Source of the DNA: an uncultured Rickettsiales bacterium | GTDB lineage: Bacteria; Pseudomonadota; Alphaproteobacteria; Rickettsiales; Deianiraeaceae | Assembly (NCBI GenBank): GCA_905480015.1 | Contig: CAJQOT010000038.1 | Location: forward strand, 1-36,980 | Reading direction: 5' to 3' | DNA length: 36,980 nucleotides | Shown here: positions 24,854 to 32,632 of the stretch, piece after piece | Layout of the letters: every line of letters begins with the position of its first letter | How positions within the stretch are numbered: the stretch's first letter is position 1 | Translations under genes and position numbers: made by a program | Notes under the pieces: generated by a model | What the model saw: only the letters and a program-made list of their open reading frames with translations | Databases searched by the model: none | What the model was told of the DNA's origin: nothing

Positions 24854-25054
24854 TTTTAACTATGAAATATCAGTGTTTATTGGTTTGTAAAATTCATAAA
24901 TCTCTACCATTTTTAAGGAAGGTGTTTCTCTTAAATAAGAAGTAAAGTCTATAATTCGTAAACTTATTAAGTTACCTTGACCTATAGTTTTTATGAAATT
25001 CTTGCATTTTGAAAATATATCTACCTTGTAAGGTTATATATTTTATATAATTCA

Positions 25055-26359
25055 ATGATTTTACGCTACTCAAGGAAGGAGATGTCTGATATTTGGACAG
25101 AAGATAATAAGTATAATATTTGGCTTAAAATTGAGCTTTTAGTAGCGGAAGCAATGGTGGAAGACGGAATTGTTCCAATGGAAAAAGTTATGGAAATTCG
25201 TGAAAAGGCAACTTGGAGTGTTGAAAGAATTGCAGAAATTGAAGCAGTGACAAAACATGATGTTATTGCATTTTTAACAAATATTTCTGAATCCGTTGGT
25301 GGCGATGCAACGAAGTATTTACATCTTGGAATGACAAGTTCTGATTTACTGGATACAACTCTATCGTACCAATTAAAACAGTCGGGGGACATTCTAATAA
25401 ATGGTTTAAATAACTTGCTTGAAGCATTGAAGAGTAAGGCTTTAAAGTATAAAAATTCTGTTTGTATTGGAAGAAGTCATGGCATTCATGCGGAGCCTGT
25501 TACATTTGGCTTAAAATTTATAGGTTTTTATGCAGAGTTTGAGAGAAATCTCAAACGGTTAGAACTTGCATTGGAAGATGTTTCTGTTTGTGCAATTTCT
25601 GGTGCCGTTGGTACGTATGCTAATATTGCACCGAAAATTCAGGCATTTGTTGCAAAGAATCTTAATTTAAAAGAAGAGACTGTTTCCACGCAAGTAATTC
25701 CAAGGGACAGACACGCAAACTTTTTTAATTGCCTTGCCTTAATTGCGTCATCAATTGAACGCATTGCTACGGAAATTCGTCATTTGCAACGCACGGAAGT
25801 TTTGGAAGTGGAAGAAGCATTTACAAAGGGGCAGAAAGGAAGTTCAGCTATGCCACACAAACGCAACCCTGTATTAAGCGAGAACCTGACGGGGCTTGCA
25901 AGAATGGTGCGTTCATATTGTATGCCAGCAATGGAGAATGTTGCACTTTGGCATGAAAGAGATATCTCTCATTCTTCTGTTGAGCGATTTATTGCCCCCG
26001 ATTCCTGTATTACACTAGATTTTGCGATTAATCGTCTTGTTGGGCTTGTAGAAAACCTTATAATTTATGAAGAGAATGCAATTGCTAATATGAATAAGTT
26101 GAAAGGATTGATATTCTCGCAAAGGGTAATGCTTACATTAATTGAAAAGGCAGGCGTGACAAGGGAGGACGCATATAAAATTGTTCAAGAAAATGCAATG
26201 AAAATATGGCAAGGGGAAACAGATAAAGACTTCAAAACTCTTTTGCAAGAAAACCCTGACGTTGTTTCAAAGCTTGATAAATCACAAATTGAGGAAATTT
26301 TTGATATTTCATACCATACAAAAAATATTGACCATATTTTTCAAAAAGTTTTTGGTTGA
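25055..26359 (+). CDS. purB: Adenylosuccinate lyase
   Basis: Catalyses two fumarate-releasing steps in purine synthesis (SAICAR to AICAR and adenylosuccinate to AMP). The 434-aa protein is full length for the bacterial ~430-aa type. It begins MILRYSRKEMSDIWTEDNKY, matching the family, so I keep the ATG at 25055 even though a purine-rich GGAAGGAG sits directly before the internal ATG (M10). Motifs are LGMTSSDLLDT, GRSHGIHAEP with catalytic His142, and the fumarase-superfamily signature SSAMPHKRNP (263-272). No other pur gene is nearby. An 8-bp hairpin follows the stop. Confidence 0.97.
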   Translation: MILRYSRKEMSDIWTEDNKYNIWLKIELLVAEAMVEDGIVPMEKVMEIREKATWSVERIAEIEAVTKHDVIAFLTNISESVGGDATKYLHLGMTSSDLLDTTLSYQLKQSGDILINGLNNLLEALKSKALKYKNSVCIGRSHGIHAEPVTFGLKFIGFYAEFERNLKRLELALEDVSVCAISGAVGTYANIAPKIQAFVAKNLNLKEETVSTQVIPRDRHANFFNCLALIASSIERIATEIRHLQRTEVLEVEEAFTKGQKGSSAMPHKRNPVLSENLTGLARMVRSYCMPAMENVALWHERDISHSSVERFIAPDSCITLDFAINRLVGLVENLIIYEENAIANMNKLKGLIFSQRVMLTLIEKAGVTREDAYKIVQENAMKIWQGETDKDFKTLLQENPDVVSKLDKSQIEEIFDISYHTKNIDHIFQKVFG

Positions 26360-26362
26360 TTA

Positions 26363-26381
26363 TTACCGTATTTTACGGTAA
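26363..26381 (+). terminator. Hairpin after purB
   Basis: TTACCGTA (26363-26370) and TACGGTAA (26374-26381) form a perfect 8-bp stem with a 3-nt loop, four bases after the purB stop. Only a mixed A/T tract follows, so termination strength is uncertain. Confidence 0.5.
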
Positions 26382-26407
26382 ATTATATATAACTTTTAAT
26401 ATATTTT

Positions 26408-26530
26408 ATGCAAAAAAATGCTAATATGTTTACTGAAGAGCCACTCAATTTATCTCAACGCAGCACAAGGAGCAATCAACCTCTTCATGCTACCAATAAT
26501 AATCAAGGAACTTCCCAAGGAAGGGGTTAA
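26408..26530 (+). CDS. Small 40-codon ORF upstream of the rhodanese
   Basis: A short frame in the purB-rhodanese gap. It encodes MQKNANMFTEEPLNLSQRS and then an Asn/Gln/Ser/Gly-rich tail ending GTSQGRG. The opening TEEPLNL recalls EEQPLNI at the start of the 102-aa glycine-zipper ORF at 17386. The upstream sequence is AT-rich without a Shine-Dalgarno. It ends 16 bases before the rhodanese ATG. It may be a small real gene, a leader, or the truncated start of a member of a small-protein family; coding potential is unproven. Confidence 0.35.
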   Translation: MQKNANMFTEEPLNLSQRSTRSNQPLHATNNNQGTSQGRG

Positions 26531-26546
26531 TAAAAAATAATAAACT

Positions 26547-26846
26547 ATGGAAATGCACGAAATTACCCAGCTTTTACTTAATGCAAAAACTAACAACATT
26601 GCAATTGTAGATGTGCGTACTTATGCAGAAAGAGAGCAGATTTTTATCGCCAATACCTTACACATACCAATTGATGAGCTTGACTCAAAAATTGACGATT
26701 TAAAAGGCTTTGATAAAGTCTATTTCTTTTGTAAGGCTGGTGTTCGTGCGGGGTTTGCGTTGCAAATTGCTCAAAATTATAAAATTGACGCCGTTGCAAT
26801 TAATAACAGCATATTTGAAATACATCTGGCATCGCAAAATATTTAA
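26547..26846 (+). CDS. Single-domain rhodanese-like sulfurtransferase
   Basis: A 99-aa rhodanese domain that probably carries sulfur as a cysteine persulfide. It shows the early VDVRTYAERE strand-turn (residues 21-30), IANTLHIPIDEL, and the active loop CKAGVR with Cys62 and Arg67 (the C-x-x-G-x-R form). The length is normal for stand-alone GlpE/PspE-like proteins. There is no signal peptide, so it is cytoplasmic. The partner is unknown. Confidence 0.92.
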   Translation: MEMHEITQLLLNAKTNNIAIVDVRTYAEREQIFIANTLHIPIDELDSKIDDLKGFDKVYFFCKAGVRAGFALQIAQNYKIDAVAINNSIFEIHLASQNI

Positions 26847-26921
26847 ACCTTCACAATATTTCATGCTTCCTTGTTTGGAAATGGTCATGTCAGTGTTATA
26901 AATAAATTTTATATCACTTTG

Positions 26922-27764
26922 ATGGCATCTAAAAATACTCAAAATATTTCTTTGGAATACTTATTACAGAATCAGGCTTCACCGGAAGTGACGATTAATG
27001 AATCATTAAACAAAATTGATGCATTAGTTTTTAATATAGTGCAAGATATTGTTGATGCATTACCTACAAACCCGAACAATGGAGACGTATACATTTGTTC
27101 TGCACAGCATTCACAACCTAATAAAATTGCAATTTGGTTGCAAAATAAGGGTTGGCAAATGATTGAACCAAAAATTGGTTTGGAAATGTATAGCGTTGCA
27201 ATTCAAAAAAGAATGATGTTTATTCAAAGTGGCTGGACAATAAAGGAAGTATCACAAGGAGAAACGCCAAGCTTACATTCTGTGGCAACTTCTGGTAGCT
27301 ATAGTGAGCTTAACAATAAGCCGACATTTCATTCCGTGGCTAATAGTGGAGATTACAATCAACTGATGAATAAGCCAAGCTTACATTCTGTGGCAACTTC
27401 TGGTAGTTATAGTGAGCTTAATAACAAGCCTACATTTCATAATATTTGTTGGTCAGGGAGTTATAATGATTTAATAGATAAACCCACAAATGCAAATAGT
27501 GCATTGGTTGTTACAGGGCAAAATGGATGGTATAAAAAATCTTCCGATGGTATGATTATACAGGGTGGTAAGATGATTTCTGGTGGAGGGTGGTTAACAC
27601 ACACACTACCTATTGCATTTACAAACACTATTTACTCGATTAATGTGTGGAATAATGGTTCTTATAGAAGCTTTAATCAATATATAATATCAGAATCGCA
27701 GTTCCGTGTTGAATCATTGCATATTATTAGCACGGATGCACGATATTTAGCAATAGGTTTCTGA
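26922..27764 (+). CDS. Phage tail-fibre-like protein with DUF2793-type N-terminus
   Basis: With the start at the ATG at 26922 the protein is 280 aa; a frame open from 26871 adds 17 unlikely residues. Residues 1-105 (EVTINESLNKIDALVFNIV, NNGDVYICSAQ, KIAIWLQNKGWQMIEPKIG, RMMFIQSGW) match the DUF2793 domain found in alphaproteobacterial prophages and gene-transfer-agent-like clusters. Residues 117-189 hold four repeats of the type SVATSGSYSELNNKP, common in tail fibres. The last ~90 residues (QNGWYKKSSDGMIIQGGKMI and after) resemble a fibre-tip receptor-binding domain. No other phage gene is nearby, so it is a lone remnant or a domesticated adhesin. Its stop is two bases from the converging 825-aa gene. 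Confidence 0.82.
   Translation: MASKNTQNISLEYLLQNQASPEVTINESLNKIDALVFNIVQDIVDALPTNPNNGDVYICSAQHSQPNKIAIWLQNKGWQMIEPKIGLEMYSVAIQKRMMFIQSGWTIKEVSQGETPSLHSVATSGSYSELNNKPTFHSVANSGDYNQLMNKPSLHSVATSGSYSELNNKPTFHNICWSGSYNDLIDKPTNANSALVVTGQNGWYKKSSDGMIIQGGKMISGGGWLTHTLPIAFTNTIYSINVWNNGSYRSFNQYIISESQFRVESLHIISTDARYLAIGF
27269..27435 (+). repeat. 108-nt tandem duplication inside the tail-fibre-like gene
   Basis: The segment starting at 27269 recurs at 27377 with only a few silent-looking changes over about 60 bases (AAGCTTACATTCTGTGGCAA in both). The spacing of 108 nt equals 36 codons and makes the first and third protein repeats nearly identical. Confidence 0.8.
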
Positions 27765-27766
27765 TT

Positions 27767-30244
27767 TCACGACATACTTATTTGTCCCTGTGCTGTATTA
27801 TTGAAAAAAGTGGGACTTGGTGCATTCTTGTTTACGGATGATATCTGTGGTGTTTGTGGCTGTGGCTGTGAGTTTGGTTTTGGGTGTGTTTGTTGCTGTG
27901 TGTTTTTCCCCCCTGTGTCCACTACTTCTTTCTCTTCTGTTATTTCTATTTCTACATCGCCCACTTCCACTTCTTCTCTTGCTTCTCCTTCTACTACTTC
28001 TCTCTCTTCTGTTATTTCTATTTCTACATCGCCCACTTCCACTTCTTCTACTTCTAGCTTTATTGTGCCAGCATGAGCCATTACTACTAGTTCTTCTACA
28101 ATATTTATTGCCAATGCCCATACCTCTTCGTCATATACATTAACAATACCTTTGCCCCGTTCTTCTGCTACTTTACTTTTTACCAGCTCCAGCAATCGCT
28201 CTGTATATGCTATTGTATCCGCTTGAAAATCATTGGTTACTTGTATTTCTTCGTCACCTATATCTCCCGCTGCCTGATTTATCATTGCTTCCGCTGCTTC
28301 TCGGGTATCTGTATCAAAGTCTTTTCCTTGTTCAGTACTCTCTGTGGCACACTTTTTAGCACTATTTGCGACAGCTTGTCTGATATCTGTTCTTTGTTTT
28401 TCTTTATTTATTCGCTGTATATCTTCCATCATATGCTTTACACCTGGTATTGCTGACTCACTTTGTGTATCAGCAATATTATGCAACTCTGTCGTATATC
28501 GATCTTTAATGATATTCATCTTGTCTGTATATTCAGAATTATTATCCATATACTGATGCAGTTCGCTGAACTTTTCTTCACTATTCATAATAGCATTTAT
28601 ACTATTTCGCACTGTGTCTTTATCGCCTAATTCTGTAACACTCAAAGATAAAATACCTGCAATCTCCTCCTTGTTAATATTCTCGTTACTGATAACATCA
28701 TAAATAGCATCGGTCATATCCTTTTGCAATGCATCCTGCAATTCTTGTACTGTTTGCACTTCTTCCATCTGTAATGATGGATCTTTTGCCCCTAGTGCTT
28801 CCATTTTTTGCTGTTTTTCGTCGCTATTATCCTGTGCAAGTTCACCTAATTGTGTAGAGTCATTTTCTGTTTCCAAACCCAACACATCTGTTTTTTCATC
28901 GAGGTCTGTTTCCAAGTCCAACACATCTGTTTTTTCATTTGTGGGTGATATTTCCTCCGTTGTTTTTTCTCGTGCGTCTCGATTCTCCTCTGCGAGTACA
29001 TCTAAGGGTGTAGAGTCATTTTCTTTTTCCAAACCCAACCCATCTATATTTTCATCGGACGCTAATATACGCACATTTTCATTGCGATAAAAACCATTGA
29101 GGACGCTTTGCATTGTTAGTCCCGTTGATTCACCTGCAAGAGAAGGGCTTTCCAATTGATTTGTCGATAGATTGGCATCATTAAAAATTACAATTCTAGG
29201 TTTTTCTCCCCCCTTTGTCGCGGTATCTATTTTTGCTTGAATTTCTTCTTGAGTTTTTTGTGGGTCACTGTTTTGATCTATACTATGAAAAATGGTACCT
29301 TTAAAGGAAGGGTAACCTTGTAGATCGTTTTGAATAATCTGAATTAATGCACTTTTTTCATTGCTACTTTGTGAATTGAATGATATATTTGACGATGCGT
29401 CAGCCCCATTACTTAATGATGATTTTAAGTCATTTAAGATAGCTAGCTGTTTACTTGATAGAATTTTATTCAGTGTCTTTCCACCATCTTCGAAGAAAGC
29501 ATGTGCAGGGGTGTTTAAGTTTTCTGGCAATGTTGAGCCTTCTTTGTTGTGTTTGCCGTATTCTTCATCTAACGCCTTTAGGTATGTTAATTCTTTTTTA
29601 GACATAGGCACGGGAACGGGTAACAATGCGATCTGTTTTTGAACTTCTGAATTGGGTTTTGTTGTTTCAGGATTGTTTGTACTAGTAAAGGTAGTATATT
29701 TTTGAACACTATTGTAGTGTGCTTGAATTATAGCCGATACAAATTGTTTTCTTTCTTCTGGGCTTTTTATGCTATCAACTCCAAAGCTTTTTTTAAGGCT
29801 TTCTATTGCGTCGTGTCTGGCTCTGCCACCTGCATCACCCTTACCATTCAATTTCTGTTTTTCTGCGTATTTATCAGTAAATAAGTTATCCCACGCTGTT
29901 TTTTGACTTGCTGCGTTTGTCGTCTTAATAAAAGTCTCACATGAGTCCCTAAAGATGTTATTTCCAATAAATAGATCTAACTTATTCCATTTAACTTTGC
30001 CTGTATTATCTTTTTCTTTTACGGTTTCAGCATATGTGTCCTTCCAACTCTTAATTTTTTTATTAAGTTCTACAATGCTTTCATCTTCTTTAAGGCTTGC
30101 TTTTAGAACATTTATTTTCTCGCTTACATTTTCGTGGCTTGCAATGCTATCAACAACATCTTTAGCATATTGTTGTTGATCAATAGATGGTTTTTTTTTT
30201 GCTGGCCTTTTTTGCTTTTGAGATTTCTTACCTTGCTGTGACAT
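27767..30244 (-). CDS. Large acidic repeat-containing protein, 825 aa
   Basis: Unrecognised. I start it at the ATG at 30244, which has a strong GGGAGGGG just upstream; the frame is open to 30292 but lacks such a site. The protein has a very basic N-terminus (MSQQGKKSQKQKRPAKKK), then long polar helical stretches with no signal peptide or membrane segment. A middle part holds repeats (EKTDVLDLETDLDEKTDVLG and GLEKENDSTPLDVL / GLETENDSTQLGEL). A C-terminal part has an acidic 24-residue unit EVEVGDVEIEITEE repeated twice, and the tail is Pro/Gln-rich. Size, repeats, lack of a Sec signal and a dedicated promoter make it a candidate T4SS effector or cytoskeletal-like protein, but no function can be assigned. 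Confidence 0.8.
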   Translation of the reverse strand: MSQQGKKSQKQKRPAKKKPSIDQQQYAKDVVDSIASHENVSEKINVLKASLKEDESIVELNKKIKSWKDTYAETVKEKDNTGKVKWNKLDLFIGNNIFRDSCETFIKTTNAASQKTAWDNLFTDKYAEKQKLNGKGDAGGRARHDAIESLKKSFGVDSIKSPEERKQFVSAIIQAHYNSVQKYTTFTSTNNPETTKPNSEVQKQIALLPVPVPMSKKELTYLKALDEEYGKHNKEGSTLPENLNTPAHAFFEDGGKTLNKILSSKQLAILNDLKSSLSNGADASSNISFNSQSSNEKSALIQIIQNDLQGYPSFKGTIFHSIDQNSDPQKTQEEIQAKIDTATKGGEKPRIVIFNDANLSTNQLESPSLAGESTGLTMQSVLNGFYRNENVRILASDENIDGLGLEKENDSTPLDVLAEENRDAREKTTEEISPTNEKTDVLDLETDLDEKTDVLGLETENDSTQLGELAQDNSDEKQQKMEALGAKDPSLQMEEVQTVQELQDALQKDMTDAIYDVISNENINKEEIAGILSLSVTELGDKDTVRNSINAIMNSEEKFSELHQYMDNNSEYTDKMNIIKDRYTTELHNIADTQSESAIPGVKHMMEDIQRINKEKQRTDIRQAVANSAKKCATESTEQGKDFDTDTREAAEAMINQAAGDIGDEEIQVTNDFQADTIAYTERLLELVKSKVAEERGKGIVNVYDEEVWALAINIVEELVVMAHAGTIKLEVEEVEVGDVEIEITEEREVVEGEAREEVEVGDVEIEITEEKEVVDTGGKNTQQQTHPKPNSQPQPQTPQISSVNKNAPSPTFFNNTAQGQISMS
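27922..28052 (-). repeat. 72-nt repeat in the 825-aa gene
   Basis: Two copies 72 nt apart (starting at 27922 and 27994 on the plus strand) differ at very few positions over about 57 bases and encode the EVEVGDVEIEITEE(R/K)EVV units. Confidence 0.85.
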
Positions 30245-30264
30245 TCCCCTCCCTTTATAAATAT

Positions 30265-30292
30265 AGTATATCCTGTAAAGTAGAATTTTCAA
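30265..30292 (-). promoter_or_regulatory. Promoter and ribosome site of the 825-aa gene
   Basis: On the minus strand TTGAAA (30292-30287), a 16-base spacer and TATACT (30270-30265). GGGAGGGGA follows directly before the ATG at 30244, one of the few strong Shine-Dalgarno sequences in the window. Confidence 0.65.
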
Positions 30293-30347
30293 AAATCAAA
30301 CATTATTTTAACCATACATCTGGTAATGGTAGCTAATCAAAATAACC

Positions 30348-30385
30348 TTATATGAACATAATATATATATATTATGTTCATATAA
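30348..30385. repeat. Perfect 38-bp palindrome
   Basis: TTATATGAACATAATATAT is followed at once by its exact reverse complement. It lies in the divergent region between the 825-aa gene and the LysR gene. It can form a 19-bp cruciform or RNA hairpin, or act as a symmetric operator (TATGAACATA / TATGTTCATA). Confidence 0.85.
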
Positions 30386-30393
30386 TTTTCCTC

Positions 30394-30416
30394 CTTACTT
30401 AATAGGTAAGTTTTTT
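30394..30416 (+). terminator. Terminator-like hairpin upstream of the LysR gene
   Basis: CTTAC (30394-30398), a 7-nt loop and GTAAG (30406-30410), followed by six T. No annotated plus-strand gene precedes it, so it may end a small RNA that includes the 38-bp palindrome, or it may act as an attenuator. Confidence 0.5.
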
Positions 30417-30500
30417 ATGGAGAGATTTAATTAAACAATTTCCTCGGCATTTATATTAGTGCCCAAATTTTTTGATTGCAATTTTGAAATTGAAAGATTA

Positions 30501-30527
30501 TAATAATTTGTAACTAACAAATTATTA
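30501..30527 (+). promoter_or_regulatory. Inverted repeat overlapping the LysR start codon
   Basis: TAATAATTTGT (30501-30511) and ACAAATTATTA (30517-30527) are perfect 11-bp arms with a 5-nt spacer. The last base is the A of the ATG. The centre fits a LysR-type T-N11-A box, so autorepression or an mRNA hairpin hiding the start is likely. Confidence 0.55.
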
Positions 30528-31420
30528 TGGGAAATATTCGTCAAATAAATTATTGGAAGTTGAGGTTATTTTGCGAGGCATACATTTGCCTGAGCTACAC
30601 CCAAGCAGGAGAAAACCTTCATATATCACAAACAAGTATTACAAAAGCTATTGATGATATTGAGTCTCTTGTAGGTAATACCTTATTTTACAAACAAAAT
30701 AATACAATTCACCCAACAAAATATGCAGAAGATTTATTTTCTAAAATCCAACCACATTTAAAAGATATAGAACAAATTCTTATTTCAAATAAAGGTACTA
30801 ATAAACAAGTTATATCCATCGCAGCTTCTCATTCATCATGTACAACAGTTCTTCCTGTGGCTCTTGCAAATCCATATTTTAAGGACATTGAAGTAAATAT
30901 ACACAGCACCGATAGAAGCAATGCAATTTCATTACTTCGCAGGGGTCTGGTAAGTGTCGCAATGTTTCCAGCAACTGAAATTCCAAATGATTGTAGAATT
31001 CTTGCACAATTAGAACTTGACCCTGCAATTCTTGTACATAAAGACAACCCCCTTGTTGGCAAGAAGAATATTACCGCAGAAGATGTTTTCAAAGAAAATC
31101 TTATAATGATTGATGATTACAAGATTAGTGAAAATTATCGTGCATTATTTAATTCAATCTATGAAAAACAAAAAATTAAAATTACCAATGCAGACTATGA
31201 AATGATTTCACGGTTCGTTGCAAGAGGACACGGGTCGTGTTTGTATTCCGATGTACCAGTTGATGTAAAGAATATTGTTTGTATTAACCTTAAGGGCATT
31301 TTACCTCCAATAATACATTGGGCATTTTCAATCAAATCATTTGAGGCATCACCTTTAGAAAATGTTTTTATTGATGAGTTAAGAAATGTTATACTCAATA
31401 GTGCATTCTTTACCATATGA
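30527..31420 (+). CDS. LysR-family transcriptional regulator
   Basis: A 297-aa LysR-type regulator of full length. The N-terminal winged helix-turn-helix reads WKLRLFCEAYICLSYTQAGE, then NLHISQTSITKAIDDIESLV and TLFYKQNNTIHPTKYAEDLF (about residues 10-71). Residues ~92-295 form the periplasmic-binding-like effector domain (KQVISIAASHSSCTTVLPVA, AMFPATEIPNDCRILAQLEL). The target is unknown. The usual candidate would be the divergent neighbour, the 825-aa gene, or itself through the operator at its start. Its last 42 bases overlap the GNAT gene on the other strand. Confidence 0.94.
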   Translation: MGNIRQINYWKLRLFCEAYICLSYTQAGENLHISQTSITKAIDDIESLVGNTLFYKQNNTIHPTKYAEDLFSKIQPHLKDIEQILISNKGTNKQVISIAASHSSCTTVLPVALANPYFKDIEVNIHSTDRSNAISLLRRGLVSVAMFPATEIPNDCRILAQLELDPAILVHKDNPLVGKKNITAEDVFKENLIMIDDYKISENYRALFNSIYEKQKIKITNADYEMISRFVARGHGSCLYSDVPVDVKNIVCINLKGILPPIIHWAFSIKSFEASPLENVFIDELRNVILNSAFFTI

Positions 31421-32035
31421 TGGTATGGTATACCCAGATACATCATCTATATGTGAATTTTTCGTATTTGTATATTTTGAAAGTAAATATTTATGATATC
31501 CAAAAAGTGAGCTATATGCAAAATTAGGATTCTCCCACACAAGCGTTACTTCATCGGCAAAAGAACCGTCTATACACATAATTGCATTTTTGTGCACGCC
31601 TACTTGTTTCATTCCCAGCTTTTCAGACATTTTTAATATTTTGTGATTCATTGCATGTGGAGCACTTCTTGCACACTTTAAATAATGCATCCTCTTACTG
31701 AGTATAACAAACATCTCTTTACAAAAACGATAAGCAGCAAGAGAATTCATGTAATCACTTCTCATCATTATTGTCATGTGATCTAAAATGTGTGCCTTAC
31801 GAATATTTTTTGATGTATAACCTTTAAAGTAAGCAATAATATCGTCATTGACATCTGTCATAATCATTGCCGCACCTCGTTCTAATGCATTACTTAAACC
31901 ATCGTAAATAAAATCATCCGTTATTTCCGTTTGAAACGGAGATAGGCTATCAGGGTATTTTTCCGAAATATCCAAATACAATTCTTTAATTCCTTGTAAA
32001 TCAGATAACTCTGCTGAGCGTACATTGTTAGACAT
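31379..32035 (-). CDS. GNAT-family N-acetyltransferase
   Basis: A 218-aa protein with the outline of a GNAT acyltransferase. The start VRSAELSDLQGIKELYLDIS is typical. An acyl-CoA-domain core with DDIIAYFKGYTSKNIRKAHI, LDHMTIMMRSDYMNSLAAYR and a C-terminal KLGMKQVGVHKNAIMCIDGS strand-helix follows. The usual Q/R-x-x-G-x-G/A pyrophosphate loop is not clear, so the assignment rests on overall pattern and the substrate cannot be told. It converges with, and overlaps by 42 bases, the LysR gene. Upstream is a 7-bp inverted repeat CCTTATG/CATAAGG (32100-32122). Confidence 0.7.
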   Translation of the reverse strand: MSNNVRSAELSDLQGIKELYLDISEKYPDSLSPFQTEITDDFIYDGLSNALERGAAMIMTDVNDDIIAYFKGYTSKNIRKAHILDHMTIMMRSDYMNSLAAYRFCKEMFVILSKRMHYLKCARSAPHAMNHKILKMSEKLGMKQVGVHKNAIMCIDGSFADEVTLVWENPNFAYSSLFGYHKYLLSKYTNTKNSHIDDVSGYTIPSYGKECTIEYNIS

Positions 32036-32210
32036 AGTGTTTATATTTAAATTATATATAAATTATGATATGCACAAACTCTGGAAGCTAATATTTATTC
32101 CTTATGCAAAAAATTCATAAGGATGTCTAGTTATTGTAATATTTTATATTTGTTATTATACCACGATGTGTGTTAAGATTATTATAAGTTGATAGTAATA
32201 TCTTCTTTAG

Positions 32211-32255
32211 TTAGTTAGTTACACCTTGCCCCCAACAAGGATAAAAATGGGGATT
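32211..32255 (+). repeat. 45-nt pseudoknot-type repeat, copy 2
   Basis: Identical to 21871-21915 over 45 bases. Stem 1 is CCTTG (32224-32228) / CAAGG (32236-32240). Loop CCCC can pair with GGGG (32249-32252) past the linker ATAAAAAT, and ATTATTTTTTC follows. It lies 41 bases before the 85-aa ORF, in a 261-base gap with no other gene. Confidence 0.8.
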
Positions 32256-32296
32256 ATTTTTTCACAAAAACATAATATACAACTAAAAAGCAGTAA

Positions 32297-32554
32297 ATGT
32301 ATTCCAAGGTAGATGAAAGTCTAAAAGTAGATATAAAATCAAGTCGACTCACAGACGATGACACATCAGCAGAAAATATAACATTCACTACACAGCTTCA
32401 AGACATAGCAAGACACTTTTCTTCCATTAGCCATAAAAACATTAGACAATATGCGATTAACTTTGTTAAAGAGCTTTCTAAATATGAAAGTGAGGAAAAA
32501 GCGTTAATATATACGAAGGAAATGCTTCACCATCATAATATCGATGTTAAATAA
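32297..32554 (+). CDS. Small protein of unknown function, 85 aa
   Basis: Unrecognised. It is a polar, mostly helical protein beginning MYSKVDESLKVDIKSSRLTD with a C-terminal half NIRQYAINFVKELSKYESEE. There is no signal peptide or membrane segment. It has no clear Shine-Dalgarno. Its leader carries the second copy of the 45-nt structured repeat, which also precedes XRE copy 2, so the two may be regulated together. It converges with lptB. Confidence 0.6.
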   Translation: MYSKVDESLKVDIKSSRLTDDDTSAENITFTTQLQDIARHFSSISHKNIRQYAINFVKELSKYESEEKALIYTKEMLHHHNIDVK

Positions 32555-32632
32555 TATTTCTCCGCCGTATCTAGATTGTACTTTGCAAGTCATTGCTTAT
32601 GCCATGTAAAAGATTTTCGTATTTTTGAGCCA

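Larger units (their letters stand above)
24712..25054. other. Divergent promoter region of mnmA and purB
   Basis: This 343-base gap has no credible gene. It holds the mnmA promoter (24732-24759, minus), a tandem GGATCTTGAC GGATCTTGAC (24810-24829) and a near-consensus plus promoter at 24825-24853. A copy of the TTAAGTTA(T/C)CTT(G/A)A motif near 24968 also lies here. An ATG after the promoter opens only a 27-codon frame. Confidence 0.55.

Noticed and set aside
24861-24944. 27-codon frame after the purB-side promoter
   Set aside because: It has no Shine-Dalgarno and no domain, and its length is expected by chance in this composition.
27801-28143. Plus-strand Ser/Thr- or Leu-rich frames of about 90-108 codons
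   Set aside because: They are antisense readings of the acidic repeat tail of the 825-aa protein.
30348-30385. Rho-independent terminator reading of the 38-bp palindrome
   Set aside because: The stem is almost all A/T with no T-run directly after it. The separate hairpin at 30394-30416 is the better terminator.
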